DNA from: an uncultured Acetatifactor sp.
Lineage (GTDB): Bacteria; Bacillota; Clostridia; Lachnospirales; Lachnospiraceae
Length of the DNA stretch: 28,223 bases
Reading direction: 5' to 3'
Assembly: GCA_934394515.1 (NCBI GenBank)
Contig: CAKRRU010000021.1
Coordinates: 1-28,223 of the forward strand
Position 1 is the first letter of the stretch. Each line of letters begins with the position of its first letter. Made by a program: the position numbers and the translations under genes. Below, in pieces: positions 8,677-17,008 of the stretch. The notes under the pieces were generated by a model. The model did no database searches. It had not been told where the DNA came from and worked only from the letters and a program-made list of their open reading frames with translations.

Positions 8677-8705
8677 TTTCCCATTCCAAGAATCAACGGT
8701 ATAAT
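8677..8705 (+). promoter_or_regulatory. Predicted promoter of the TRAP transporter operon
   Basis: A perfect TATAAT (8700-8705) follows a poor -35 (TTTCCC, 8677-8682) with a 17-bp spacer. A good -10 with a bad -35 and an adjacent upstream direct repeat is the usual design of an activator-dependent promoter. A short inverted repeat, TTCACA (8593-8598) and TGTGAA (8608-8613), lies further upstream, and a 5-bp hairpin (8716-8732) lies in the leader before GGGAGGG. Confidence 0.55.
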
Positions 8706-8757
8706 AAACACAGAAAGACCAAAGAACGGTCTTAAAAATATCGGGAGGGAAATCCAA

Positions 8758-9837
8758 ATGAAGAAAAAGATTTTAACAGCTCTTTTATGCGTAACTATGG
8801 TAGCCGGACTGGCAGCATGTGGCGTCAGCGCTCCGGAGACACCGGCATCCAGCGAGCCTGCACAGGAGAGTGCAGCAGCAACGACCGAAAGCACCAAGGA
8901 AGCAGAGGAGCCTGCAGCAGATGCAATCACTCTGGTAATGGCTGAGGTAAATCCTCTGGACACCATCGTAGGTATGACCGACCAGAAGTTCAAAGAAGAA
9001 GTAGAAGCACGTTCCAACGGCTCTATCATCATTGATCTGCAGGCCAGCGGTGTTCTCGGTTCCGAGAATGATGTTCTGGATACCATGCTCGGCGGTGGCG
9101 GCACCATTGATATGTCCCGTATCTCCGCATTCGCACTGACATCATACGGCGGAAAGAAGTCCATGCTTCTGTCTCTGCCTTACACCTTTGTAAGCCGTGA
9201 ACATTTCTGGAACTTTGCAACATCCGATCTGGCACAGGAGTTCTTACAGGAGCCTTCTGAGAACGGCAGCGGTGTAAGAGGTCTGTTCTACGCAGAGGAA
9301 GGTTTCCGCCATTTCTTTACCAAGAGCGAGATCAAAGACATTACTTCCTTTAAGGGTATGAAGCTTCGTGTGTCCAACGACCCTGTTATGAACGGTCTGG
9401 TAGAAGGCCTGGGAGCTTCCCCGACAGTTGTATCCTTCGGTGAGTTATATTCTGCACTGCAGACCGGCGTAGTAGACGGTGCTGAACAGCCGATCGCTAA
9501 CTACAAGTCCAACGCATTCCCTGAGGTTGCTCCTTATATGATACTGGATGGACATACTCTGGGTGCTGTACAGGTAATCATTACCGACGAAGCATGGAAT
9601 AAGTTAAGCGCTGAGCAGCAGAACATCCTCATGGAGGCAGGTGCAGCAGCATCTCAGTATAACCGTGAGATCTCCGAGCAGAAGGAGAATGAAGTTCTGG
9701 AAGAGCTGAAGGCTGACGGTGTTACCGTTATCGATGTAACCGACAAGACTCCTTGGCAGGAAGCTGTTAAGAGCGTTGTTGAGGAGAACATCAAGGGTCA
9801 GGAAGATCTGTATCAGCAGATTCTGGATATGCAGTAA
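8758..9837 (+). CDS. dctP: TRAP transporter substrate-binding lipoprotein, DctP family
   Basis: A 359-residue extracellular binding protein that delivers its ligand to the DctQM membrane unit. A lipoprotein signal peptide ends in the lipobox LAAC with Cys21 as the acylated residue, followed by an Ala/Glu/Ser/Thr-rich linker to about residue 55. The DctP fold shows the two conserved arginines: Arg184 in EGFRHFF and Arg204 in GMKLRVSND, the carboxylate clamp of TRAP binding proteins. The segment GVVDGAEQPIANY lines the pocket. DctP proteins in pectin and uronate loci commonly bind galacturonate or glucuronate, and uxuA/uxuB nearby fit this, but the ligand is inferred. Codon bias indicates high expression. 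It is first in an operon with its own promoter and is followed by a strong hairpin. Confidence 0.93.
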   Translation: MKKKILTALLCVTMVAGLAACGVSAPETPASSEPAQESAAATTESTKEAEEPAADAITLVMAEVNPLDTIVGMTDQKFKEEVEARSNGSIIIDLQASGVLGSENDVLDTMLGGGGTIDMSRISAFALTSYGGKKSMLLSLPYTFVSREHFWNFATSDLAQEFLQEPSENGSGVRGLFYAEEGFRHFFTKSEIKDITSFKGMKLRVSNDPVMNGLVEGLGASPTVVSFGELYSALQTGVVDGAEQPIANYKSNAFPEVAPYMILDGHTLGAVQVIITDEAWNKLSAEQQNILMEAGAAASQYNREISEQKENEVLEELKADGVTVIDVTDKTPWQEAVKSVVEENIKGQEDLYQQILDMQ

Positions 9838-9885
9838 TCATCATTGCTGAGAAATCTTCGGACAGTAATAAGAGTGAAGTGACGT

Positions 9886-9915
9886 AAGGCACAGGAAGAT
9901 CACTTCCTGTGCCTT
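9886..9915 (+). promoter_or_regulatory. Strong intercistronic hairpin between dctP and dctQ
   Basis: A perfect 13-bp stem (AAGGCACAGGAAG with CTTCCTGTGCCTT) encloses the loop ATCA. No U-run follows, so it probably protects or pauses the transcript and allows more binding protein than permease. A second small inverted GCCGGC pair (9936-9941 and 9947-9952) lies just before the dctQ ribosome site. Confidence 0.6.
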
Positions 9916-9969
9916 GCTTATGTGTATGACAAAAAGCCGGCGAGAAGCCGGCAGAAAGAGGTTGAAAGT

Positions 9970-10494
9970 ATGGCAGGCTTTTTTAAAACTGTGGATAAGA
10001 TCAGGCCGGTGTATGATGTTGCATACAAGATCGTATTGTTTGTATGCAAACTGTTGCTGGTAGCTGATATCCTGATCACCTGCATGAGCGTTATCGGAAG
10101 ATATGTGCCGTTTATCCCCGATCCGGCGTGGTCAGAAGAAGTGGTATTGACCCTGATGTCCTATATGGCGGTGCTGTCCGCAGCACTGGCAATTCGCAGA
10201 AATGCCCATATCCGTATGACTGCTTTTGACAGATATCTTCCGTCAGCAGTGATCAAGTTCCTGGATATCTTATCGGATCTGTGTGTATTTGCCCTGGCAA
10301 TCGTCATGGTAACGGTAGGTTGGAAATATGCATCCACCCTGGGAGCAAAGGGAAGCTATGTAAGTATGCCGAATGTCTCCAGATTCTGGATGTATTTCCC
10401 GATTCCCGTTGCAGGTGTGGCAATGATCGTATTTGAACTGGAAGCTTTGTATAATCATTTGAAAAGTATTTTTGTAAAGGAGGGGGATAAATAA
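9970..10494 (+). CDS. dctQ: TRAP transporter small permease, DctQ family
   Basis: A 174-residue membrane protein with four predicted transmembrane helices (about 20-42, 55-75, 96-116, 135-158). The central signature PAWSEEVVLTLMSYMAVLSA, followed by RRNAHIRMTAFD, is characteristic of DctQ subunits. DctQ pairs with the large DctM subunit to take substrate from the binding protein using a sodium gradient. I start at 9970 because AGAGG lies seven bases before that ATG. An upstream in-frame ATG at 9922 falls before the GCCGGC hairpin and would add a charged extension without a ribosome site. The gene overlaps dctM by one base. Confidence 0.9.
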   Translation: MAGFFKTVDKIRPVYDVAYKIVLFVCKLLLVADILITCMSVIGRYVPFIPDPAWSEEVVLTLMSYMAVLSAALAIRRNAHIRMTAFDRYLPSAVIKFLDILSDLCVFALAIVMVTVGWKYASTLGAKGSYVSMPNVSRFWMYFPIPVAGVAMIVFELEALYNHLKSIFVKEGDK

Positions 10495-11786
10495 TGTCAG
10501 TAAACAGTGCAGCAATTGCTATTTTACTTGTCAGCTTTGTAGTTATGATCTTCTTAAGATTCCCCATTGCATATGCGGTAGCATTGTCTTCCCTCTTATG
10601 TCTGTGGTATCAGGGTCTTCCTTTTACAACGATCTGTCAGCAGATGGTAAAAGGTATCAGTTCCTTTAGTTTGATGGCGGTGCCGTTCTTTATCACAATG
10701 GGATGCCTCATGGGATCCGGCGGTATTTCGGAAAAATTGATCGCTCTGGCGGATGCCTGCGTAGGCTGGATGACCGGTGGTATGGCTATGGTGAATATCG
10801 TTGCATCTTATTTCTTCGGTGGTATCTCCGGTTCTGCATCTGCAGATACTGCATCTTTGGGAAGCATTCTGATCCCTATGATGGTAGAGCAGGGATATGA
10901 TGATGATTTCTCTACCGCAGTAACCATTACTTCATCCTGTGAGGGACTGTTGGTTCCTCCCAGTCATAACATGGTAATCTATGCCATGAGTGCCGGCGGT
11001 GTATCCGTAGGAAGTCTGTTCCTGGCAGGATATGTACCCGGAGCATTGCTTGCAATCTCCCTGATGATCGGCTCTTATATCATTTCCAAGAGACGCCATT
11101 ACCCGAAGGGAGATAAATTCAGCCTGAAGAGACTGGGCAAACAGTTATCCGTTTCCTTCTGGGCACTGGCTGCAGTAATTATCGTAGTAGTAGGAGTTGT
11201 CGGCGGATGGTTTACCGCAACGGAGTCTGCAGCGATCGCTGTTATTTACAGCCTGATTGTCAGTGTATATATTTATAAAGGACTTGACTGGAAGGGTGTG
11301 TGGAAGATTCTGGAGTCCTGTATCGATACCTTGTCTATCGTATTGATCCTGATCGCTACTTCCAGTATTTTCGGTTACTGCCTGACCACCTTGCATGTGC
11401 CTGATCTGGCAGCAAATGCCATTATCGGTCTGACAAAGAACCCGATCCTCATTGCACTGCTTTTGAACCTGATTCTGTTAGTACTGGGCTGCATTATGGA
11501 TATGGCACCGATCATTCTGATCGCAACACCGATCCTGCTTCCGATTGCCAACTCTATCGGCATCAATGCCATCCAGTTCGGTATCATGATGATCTTAAAC
11601 TGTGGTATCGGTCTGTTGACACCTCCGGTAGGTGCGGTATTGTTCATCGGTTCCGCAGTCAGCAAGGTAAAGATGGAGAGAGTGGTAAAAGCAACCCTGC
11701 CGTTCTATCTGTGTATGATCGTAGTACTGCTTTTACTTACCTTTATCCCCGAGATCAGTATGTTCCTGCCGAATCTGTTCAGCTAA
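10494..11786 (+). CDS. dctM: TRAP transporter large permease, DctM family
   Basis: A 430-residue hydrophobic protein with about 11-12 transmembrane helices, the transport subunit of a TRAP system. Family signatures include FLRFPIAYAVALSSL near the N-terminus, MAVPFFITMGCLMG, the first hairpin GGISGSASADTASLGS (about 103-118), LVPPSHNMVIYAMSAGG (about 154-170), and the C-terminal GIGLLTPPVGAVLFIGSAV. The start codon overlaps the dctQ stop (TAATG) with a very strong AAGGAGGGGG ribosome site, consistent with 1:1 synthesis of the two membrane subunits. It ends the TRAP operon. A 154-base gap without an obvious terminator follows. Confidence 0.94.
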   Translation: MSVNSAAIAILLVSFVVMIFLRFPIAYAVALSSLLCLWYQGLPFTTICQQMVKGISSFSLMAVPFFITMGCLMGSGGISEKLIALADACVGWMTGGMAMVNIVASYFFGGISGSASADTASLGSILIPMMVEQGYDDDFSTAVTITSSCEGLLVPPSHNMVIYAMSAGGVSVGSLFLAGYVPGALLAISLMIGSYIISKRRHYPKGDKFSLKRLGKQLSVSFWALAAVIIVVVGVVGGWFTATESAAIAVIYSLIVSVYIYKGLDWKGVWKILESCIDTLSIVLILIATSSIFGYCLTTLHVPDLAANAIIGLTKNPILIALLLNLILLVLGCIMDMAPIILIATPILLPIANSIGINAIQFGIMMILNCGIGLLTPPVGAVLFIGSAVSKVKMERVVKATLPFYLCMIVVLLLLTFIPEISMFLPNLFS

Positions 11787-11940
11787 ATGGAACAATCTGT
11801 TGGAGCGTATTGTAAGAATAGTATTTTCGAATGCATGAATTTGTGATAATATAAAAATGTGGATGCGTTCAATAAGATACGGCATGACAGCTGTGAACAA
11901 TAACGCAAAGCATAAAAAGCCAATAAGGATGTGTGACAGC

Positions 11941-12420
11941 ATGGAATACAAATTTAACTGTGATGTGAAAGCCACGGATCTGTGGAAAATATCTATGTCG
12001 CGGACGTATCGTTCCTTCCTGGGAGTGATCAATATCGTCTTTACGGTGTCTATGATAGCCATGACGATAAAGCTGTGGCCGGATTCCGGAGAGTTTTCCA
12101 GAGCACTGGAGATTCTGTGCTGTCTGATTTTCCCGGTGTTTCAGCCGCTGGCAATTCTGGGAAGAAGCTATAAACAGCTGGAACAGCAGCCGAAGGGAGT
12201 GGAGCTTACTTTCCGCAATACCGGAATCCTGGTGACTTGTGGGGGCAAGGAGCAGAGGATTCCCTGGAGTCGTGTCACCAGAGTGATCCTCCAGTCATCC
12301 ATGATCGTGATCAAGACCGATGATTCTTACGGATACATGATTATGAACCGTGCCATGGGTGAGGAAAAGGATGCCTTTTATGATTACCTTGTGGCACAGC
12401 TGAAACAGCAGAAGAGATAA
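11941..12420 (+). CDS. YcxB-like membrane protein
   Basis: A 159-residue protein resembling the YcxB family. Two hydrophobic segments (about 27-46 and 58-78) are followed by a soluble part of about 80 residues with the pattern GVELTFRNTGILVTCGGKEQ, IPWSRVTRV and a Tyr/Met-rich strand. The family has no settled function; the soluble part has a PH-like strand pattern. I use the ATG at 11941, with AAGGA upstream, rather than the longer frame from 11857, whose extra N-terminus is basic and lacks a ribosome site. A possible weak -10 (GATAAT, 11845-11850) lies upstream. It sits between the TRAP operon and the kinase operon and ends at a terminator, so it is probably monocistronic. Confidence 0.7.
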   Translation: MEYKFNCDVKATDLWKISMSRTYRSFLGVINIVFTVSMIAMTIKLWPDSGEFSRALEILCCLIFPVFQPLAILGRSYKQLEQQPKGVELTFRNTGILVTCGGKEQRIPWSRVTRVILQSSMIVIKTDDSYGYMIMNRAMGEEKDAFYDYLVAQLKQQKR

Positions 12421-12448
12421 AGATACGAAATATTATCAATACAATCAG

Positions 12449-12495
12449 GAAAACAGCGTTGTGTTTTCACAAAAGCATGACGCTGTTTTCTTTGT
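12449..12495 (+). terminator. Intrinsic terminator after the YcxB-like gene
   Basis: The stem GAAAACAGCG pairs with CGCTGTTTTC (12481-12490). The large loop holds a smaller TTGTG-TTTT-CACAA hairpin, and the T-rich tract TTTTCTTTG follows. It separates the YcxB-like gene from the kinase operon. Confidence 0.65.
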
Positions 12496-12521
12496 AAGTA
12501 TGTAAGATCAAATGAGGGGCT

Positions 12522-14003
12522 ATGAAGATCTGGAAGAAATTATCCATCAAAAATAAGATTCTGGTATATGCGGGAACCGTATTATTGTTTTTTACGGTTG
12601 TCGTTCTTTTTGATGCCTGGATCGTGAAATATTTCATGGTCGATTTTAACCAAATCCTGGAGAACAACGTGGCGGGCGGAGAGATGATTACGGCCTTCGA
12701 AACGGAAATGTCTTCTTTTGAGAGATTTTCCCGACTGGATACGGATGAAAGTGCGTCAGAACTTCAGGAAAAAATAGAGGATACGAAAAGAAAAATCTAT
12801 GTGATAGACCTGAATTATGCTGCTCTGGGAGAACGGAGATTTGCCCAGTTACAGGCGATACGTGACAGCTATGAACTCTACACTGAGGCGAGAGATGCTG
12901 TCATGGACGGACAGTATCAGGGAGATGCCTATATTCAGAAATTGTACGAAGTATACAGTATGCAGAATTATCTGCATCAATATATCCAGAAATTCCTGTC
13001 AGCAACCATCGAAGAGGGAAATGTCAGGTATCAGGAGCTTTTGCCGGCAGTGTCCTGGATCGTACTTCTGGCGATTGTCTTAAGTATTTTGCTGGCATTT
13101 ACCATGTTTGAGATTGCGAAAATGCTGAATCATTCCATGATGGATCCGATCATCAAGCTGGTAACAGCCTCCAAACAGATTGCAGCTAATAAATTTTTCG
13201 TGGAAGATGTGGAGACGGACAATGAGGATGAACTGGGCGAGCTGGTTCATGCGTTCAACAAAATGAAATATGCCACCGGGGAATATATCAAGGCTCTGGA
13301 GGAGAAGAGGGAAGTACTGGATCAACTGCATCAGCAGGAACTGGAAAACCTGGAGACGGAAAAGCAGCTGGAGACCATGAATCTGGAAGTGCTGAAAAAC
13401 CAGATTCAGCCGCATTTTCTGTTTAATACCCTGAATGTGATTGCCGGTATGGCGGATCTGGAAGATGCCGTGACGACGGAGAAAATGATCACGGCGCTGA
13501 GTTCGCTGTTCCGCTATAATCTGAAAACACAGCAGCCGGAAGTATTTTTACAGCAGGAAATCAAAGTCGCAAAGGACTATATGTATTTACAGCAGATGCG
13601 ATTTGGAAATAGAGTGAGTTTTGTATTGGAATGTGACGAGGATGCGGAAAATATTCTGGTTCCCACCTTTACCGTGCAGCCGCTTTTGGAAAATGCCATG
13701 ATACACGGACTCGGACCGAAGGAAGAGGGCGGTGTCGTGAAAATGCGGGTATTTCGCAAGGAGGAGATGCTGCATATCCGGGTAGAAGACAGCGGTGTGG
13801 GAATGTCACAGCTGGAGATCGTTTGGCTTCGATGGAATCTGGCAAACGGGACGAACGAAGGTGTCGGAATCGGAATTGCAAACATCTATCATCGGATTCA
13901 GTCCATGTATGAAAAGTGCCGATTTTACATCGAGAGTGAACAGGGAAAAGGGACAGCGGTGGAAGTGGTCATTCCTTATCATAAGGCACCTGTAGTCATA
14001 TAA
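12522..14003 (+). CDS. Sensor histidine kinase, His_kinase (YesM/LytS-like) family
   Basis: A 493-residue membrane kinase. One helix (about 13-31) precedes an extracytoplasmic region of about 140 residues that is mostly helical. A second helix (about 175-196) leads into a HAMP-type linker (MMDPIIKLVTASKQIAANK) and a coiled coil (about 255-290). The phosphoacceptor His298 lies in NQIQPHFLFNTLN, the hallmark of the YesM class. The ATPase domain has the N box LLENAMIHGL (Asn391), DSGVG (423-427) and GVGIGI (447-452). It would phosphorylate the regulator encoded 18 bases downstream. The extracellular region shows no known small-molecule pocket. Together with the coupled binding protein at 14789 this suggests that the ligand may be sensed through that protein (inference). 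Confidence 0.92.
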   Translation: MKIWKKLSIKNKILVYAGTVLLFFTVVVLFDAWIVKYFMVDFNQILENNVAGGEMITAFETEMSSFERFSRLDTDESASELQEKIEDTKRKIYVIDLNYAALGERRFAQLQAIRDSYELYTEARDAVMDGQYQGDAYIQKLYEVYSMQNYLHQYIQKFLSATIEEGNVRYQELLPAVSWIVLLAIVLSILLAFTMFEIAKMLNHSMMDPIIKLVTASKQIAANKFFVEDVETDNEDELGELVHAFNKMKYATGEYIKALEEKREVLDQLHQQELENLETEKQLETMNLEVLKNQIQPHFLFNTLNVIAGMADLEDAVTTEKMITALSSLFRYNLKTQQPEVFLQQEIKVAKDYMYLQQMRFGNRVSFVLECDEDAENILVPTFTVQPLLENAMIHGLGPKEEGGVVKMRVFRKEEMLHIRVEDSGVGMSQLEIVWLRWNLANGTNEGVGIGIANIYHRIQSMYEKCRFYIESEQGKGTAVEVVIPYHKAPVVI

Positions 14004-14021
14004 AACACAGAGGAGAAAATA

Positions 14022-14792
14022 ATGTATCGTATTTTAGTGGCAGATGACGAGCCGATCGAGAGACAGGTAGTGACAAAGAGAATACAGAAAAATTTTCCGG
14101 AACAGATCGAAGTGTTTACGGCACAGAACGGGCGGGAGGCAATGGAACTCTTTGAACAGGAGAATTGCCAGATCGCGATTCTCGATATTTCCATGCCGGG
14201 CATCAACGGACTGGAAGCGGCAAAATATATCAGGGAAAAATATCCGAAGAGTATTATTATTTTTTTGACGGCGTATGACGAATTCAATTATGCAAAGCAG
14301 GCAATCGGATTGAAAGCGCTGGAGTATCTGTTAAAGCCGGGGCGCGATGAAGAACTGCGCGCTACCTTGGAGGAAGCCTTCAGCCTGATCGACAATGACA
14401 GGACGCCGGCTGAGGGAGAGACACCGCACGGAGCAGTGGTGGAAGAGGATCCGGAGCATGTGCGGATGAGTACGATTGCCGCAGAGATTGCCGCATTTAT
14501 CGAAGCTCATTACCGGGATGACTTGTCATTACAGTCCGTAGCGAGTAAAATGGGTTATTCGGAAGTATATTTCTGTAAGCTGTTCAAGAATTGTTTTGAC
14601 AAGACATTTATCATGTACCTGAATGACCTGCGCATGGAAAAAGCGTTGGAACTGATGAAGGACATTTCTATTAATATCAAAGAGATCAGTGAAAGAGTAG
14701 GCTACAGGGACGCCAACTATTTTGCCCGGATATTTAAGAAAAAGATGGGAATGACACCCAGTGAATTCCGCAATAAGAGGGGGATGGCATGA
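14022..14792 (+). CDS. AraC-type response regulator (YesN family)
   Basis: A 256-residue regulator. The receiver domain (1-120) has the acidic pair Asp8/Asp9, phosphoacceptor Asp55 in ILDISMPG, Thr83 in FLTAYDE and Lys105 in LLKPG. A linker of about 40 residues leads to two AraC-type helix-turn-helix motifs (about 160-255), with LSLQSVASKMGYSEVYFCKLFK and the signature ISERVGYRDANYFARIFKK. Partner of the kinase at 12522. Members of this class bind two-turn direct repeats near -35; the TTAAGANTGT pair at 8643-8672 before the TRAP promoter is a candidate target. The last four bases overlap the start of the next gene (ATGA), so the binding protein is co-translated. Confidence 0.93.
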   Translation: MYRILVADDEPIERQVVTKRIQKNFPEQIEVFTAQNGREAMELFEQENCQIAILDISMPGINGLEAAKYIREKYPKSIIIFLTAYDEFNYAKQAIGLKALEYLLKPGRDEELRATLEEAFSLIDNDRTPAEGETPHGAVVEEDPEHVRMSTIAAEIAAFIEAHYRDDLSLQSVASKMGYSEVYFCKLFKNCFDKTFIMYLNDLRMEKALELMKDISINIKEISERVGYRDANYFARIFKKKMGMTPSEFRNKRGMA

Positions 14793-15793
14793 ATAAGAAG
14801 CTGATTGTGTCATGGGGAATTTTTGCGGTAGCAGCGGTTGTGCTTACCGTTCTCATTCTGACGGTAAAGAAACCGGAAGAGCCACCGGAATACGTATTTT
14901 TCTACGCAGAGAATCAGACCGCGGATTACCCTACGACATTGGGGGCACTGCGGTTCGCCGAACTGGTACAGGAACGTACCGGCGGAAGAATCCATATTCT
15001 CGTAGAGAGCGAAGCAAGGCTGGGGGCTGAAAGCGAAGTGCTGGAGCAGATCAAATACGGCGGTATAGCCTTTGCCAGAATCTCACTGTCACAGATTGCG
15101 GAGCAGGCACCGGAGATGAATGTGCTGCAGCTGCCCTATTTATACAAGGATTCGGAGCACATGTGGAGAGTACTGGACGGAGAGATCGGCGAGGAATTCT
15201 TACAGAAGGCATCTGCTTACGGCTACACGGGTCTGTCCTGGTATGATGCCGGAGCCAGAAGCTTCTACAGTGTGGAGAAACCGATTACCTGCCTGGAGGA
15301 TTTTCAGGGCATGACGATTCGTGTGCAGGAATCCGATATGATGGCGGATATGGTGGAAGCGCTCGGTGCGAAAGCGGTAAAATTAAAATATTCCGGAGTC
15401 TATTCGGCATTGCAGCGCCAGACCATAGACGGTGCGGAGAACAACTGGCCGTCGTATGAAGCGATGCATCATTATGAAGTGGCACCGTATTTTACGGAAG
15501 ATGAACACACGAGAGTGCCGGAGATACAGATCTGTTCCGTTTATGTCTGGGAACAGTTATCCGCAGAAGATCAGAAGATCATCCGGGAATGCGCCAGAGA
15601 ATCTGCAGAATATGAGAGGGAACTTTGGCGTGACAGAGAGGAACAATCCAGACAGACCGCCATTGCAAACGGAACGCAGGTTATCACACTGACACCGGAA
15701 GAAAAGAAACGGTTCCGTGATGCCATGAGTAATCTCTATGAGGAATACTGTGCGGACAGCACCGAACTCATTCAAAAGATTATAGAACAATAA
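14789..15793 (+). CDS. Membrane-anchored DctP-like binding protein, probable sensor subunit
   Basis: A 334-residue DctP-family protein with the same domain plan as the TRAP lipoprotein at 8758. Shared anchors include GARSFY with Arg157, GMTIRVQESD with Arg178, YSALQRQTIDGAE and the pocket turn NNWPSYEA. It has no lipobox: the N-terminus is MNKK followed by a single hydrophobic helix (about 7-25) and KKPEEPPE, which fits an uncleaved signal anchor. It overlaps the response-regulator gene by four bases and no DctQM pair is next to it. I infer that it presents a uronate-like ligand to the kinase rather than to a transporter, by analogy with binding-protein/LytS sensing pairs such as XylFII-LytS. 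An orphan transport binding protein is the alternative. Confidence 0.85.
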   Translation: MNKKLIVSWGIFAVAAVVLTVLILTVKKPEEPPEYVFFYAENQTADYPTTLGALRFAELVQERTGGRIHILVESEARLGAESEVLEQIKYGGIAFARISLSQIAEQAPEMNVLQLPYLYKDSEHMWRVLDGEIGEEFLQKASAYGYTGLSWYDAGARSFYSVEKPITCLEDFQGMTIRVQESDMMADMVEALGAKAVKLKYSGVYSALQRQTIDGAENNWPSYEAMHHYEVAPYFTEDEHTRVPEIQICSVYVWEQLSAEDQKIIRECARESAEYERELWRDREEQSRQTAIANGTQVITLTPEEKKRFRDAMSNLYEEYCADSTELIQKIIEQ

Positions 15794-15814
15794 ACAAATC
15801 AGGAGATCGTAGTT

Positions 15815-17008
15815 ATGAAAGTATTTGAAAACAGTAGACAAAACAAACAATTGGGACTGACGTATGCTGTATTTTTAATGAATGGTATGCTGGCTCTGTC
15901 CATCGGTTCCCTCCTTCCTTTTATCCGGGATGCCAGAGGGTTGGATTACGCATTTTGCGGATTGATCGTAAGCCTTCATTCCGTAGGAAATCTGTTATCC
16001 AGCTTTTTTGCCGGAACGTTACCTTTGGCTATCGGGAAAAAGAAGAGCATTCTGATATTTCAGGCGGCATTTGCGCTTTCCTATTGCATGATTCTGTTCG
16101 GAAGAGGGAATCTGGTGCTGGCTGCGGCATTTCTGATGACCGGTCTGGCCAGAGGTGCGGCAAGCAACTATTGCAATTCCAAGATCAACAACCTGGCACC
16201 CGGCAAGGCATGGATCATCAACGGATTGCATGCGATGTTCTCTATTGGCGCTTTTGTATTCCCGATTTTGCTGACCCTGATCACCGGAAGTAATGCGGAT
16301 TACTGGGTATATGCCTGTGCACTGATGATTGCACTGGGGGTTCTGACCTGGATCTTGTACCTGTTGATTCCGGAAGATGAGGAAAGGGCGGTTTCTAAGA
16401 AAGCAGAGAGCAAAAAGGAGAGCAACTGGGGATTTTTCAGGGAGCCGATTTTTTATCTTGTGATCTTTACTCTTTTTTTCTATCTGTGTGCGGAACAGGG
16501 TGTGATCGGCTGGATGATCACGTATTTTAAGGATACCGAGCTTTTGAGCCCTTCCGTATCGACAATCACCGCCAGTGTACAGTGGATGATGATATTGTTG
16601 GGGCGTCTGTCTGCGGCGTTTTTGTCCTTGAAGATTGCAAAAGAAAAATTGCTTCCTATCATGGGCGTGGGATTGGTTGCTTTCTTTATTGTACTGATTT
16701 TCAGCAGAACGACGTTCTGGATTATGTTGGGAATTGTGGGATTTGGATATAGTATGGCGGGGATTTACCCGACGACGGTTTCTTTTGCGGGGAATCTGAT
16801 TCAGAAGTATCCGATGGCATGGAGCTTCATCCTGACCACAGCGAGCTTCGGCTCTATTCTGATGCCTTCCGTTATCGGAAAGATCGCAGCAGACGCCGGC
16901 ATCGCTGTGGGGATGAGCTCAGTGGCAGTGGTACTTGTCATTGACTTTGTATGTATCATTGCCCTGTGTATGTATTCCGTCAGATCTCAGAAGGAACGTA
17001 TTTCTTAA
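15815..17008 (+). CDS. Major facilitator superfamily transporter
   Basis: A 397-residue protein with about 12 transmembrane helices in two halves, split by a charged loop (about 190-208, EDEERAVSKKAESKKES). The loop between helices 2 and 3 carries GTLPLAIGKKKS, in the position of the MFS motif A region. The C-terminal half has GWMITYFKD and GFGYSMAGIYPTTVSF, seen in sugar and sugar-acid carriers. It follows the sensor binding protein by 21 bases with AGGAG upstream, so it is the last gene of the kinase operon. Its placement suggests import or export of a uronate or oligosaccharide, but the substrate cannot be read from the sequence. Its 3' end overlaps the convergent uxuB by 29 bases. Confidence 0.85.
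   Translation: MKVFENSRQNKQLGLTYAVFLMNGMLALSIGSLLPFIRDARGLDYAFCGLIVSLHSVGNLLSSFFAGTLPLAIGKKKSILIFQAAFALSYCMILFGRGNLVLAAAFLMTGLARGAASNYCNSKINNLAPGKAWIINGLHAMFSIGAFVFPILLTLITGSNADYWVYACALMIALGVLTWILYLLIPEDEERAVSKKAESKKESNWGFFREPIFYLVIFTLFFYLCAEQGVIGWMITYFKDTELLSPSVSTITASVQWMMILLGRLSAAFLSLKIAKEKLLPIMGVGLVAFFIVLIFSRTTFWIMLGIVGFGYSMAGIYPTTVSFAGNLIQKYPMAWSFILTTASFGSILMPSVIGKIAADAGIAVGMSSVAVVLVIDFVCIIALCMYSVRSQKERIS

Noticed and set aside
11857..11940. Longer N-terminus of the YcxB-like protein
   Set aside because: The extension has no ribosome site, is basic and unlike the family; the ATG at 11941 has AAGGA upstream.
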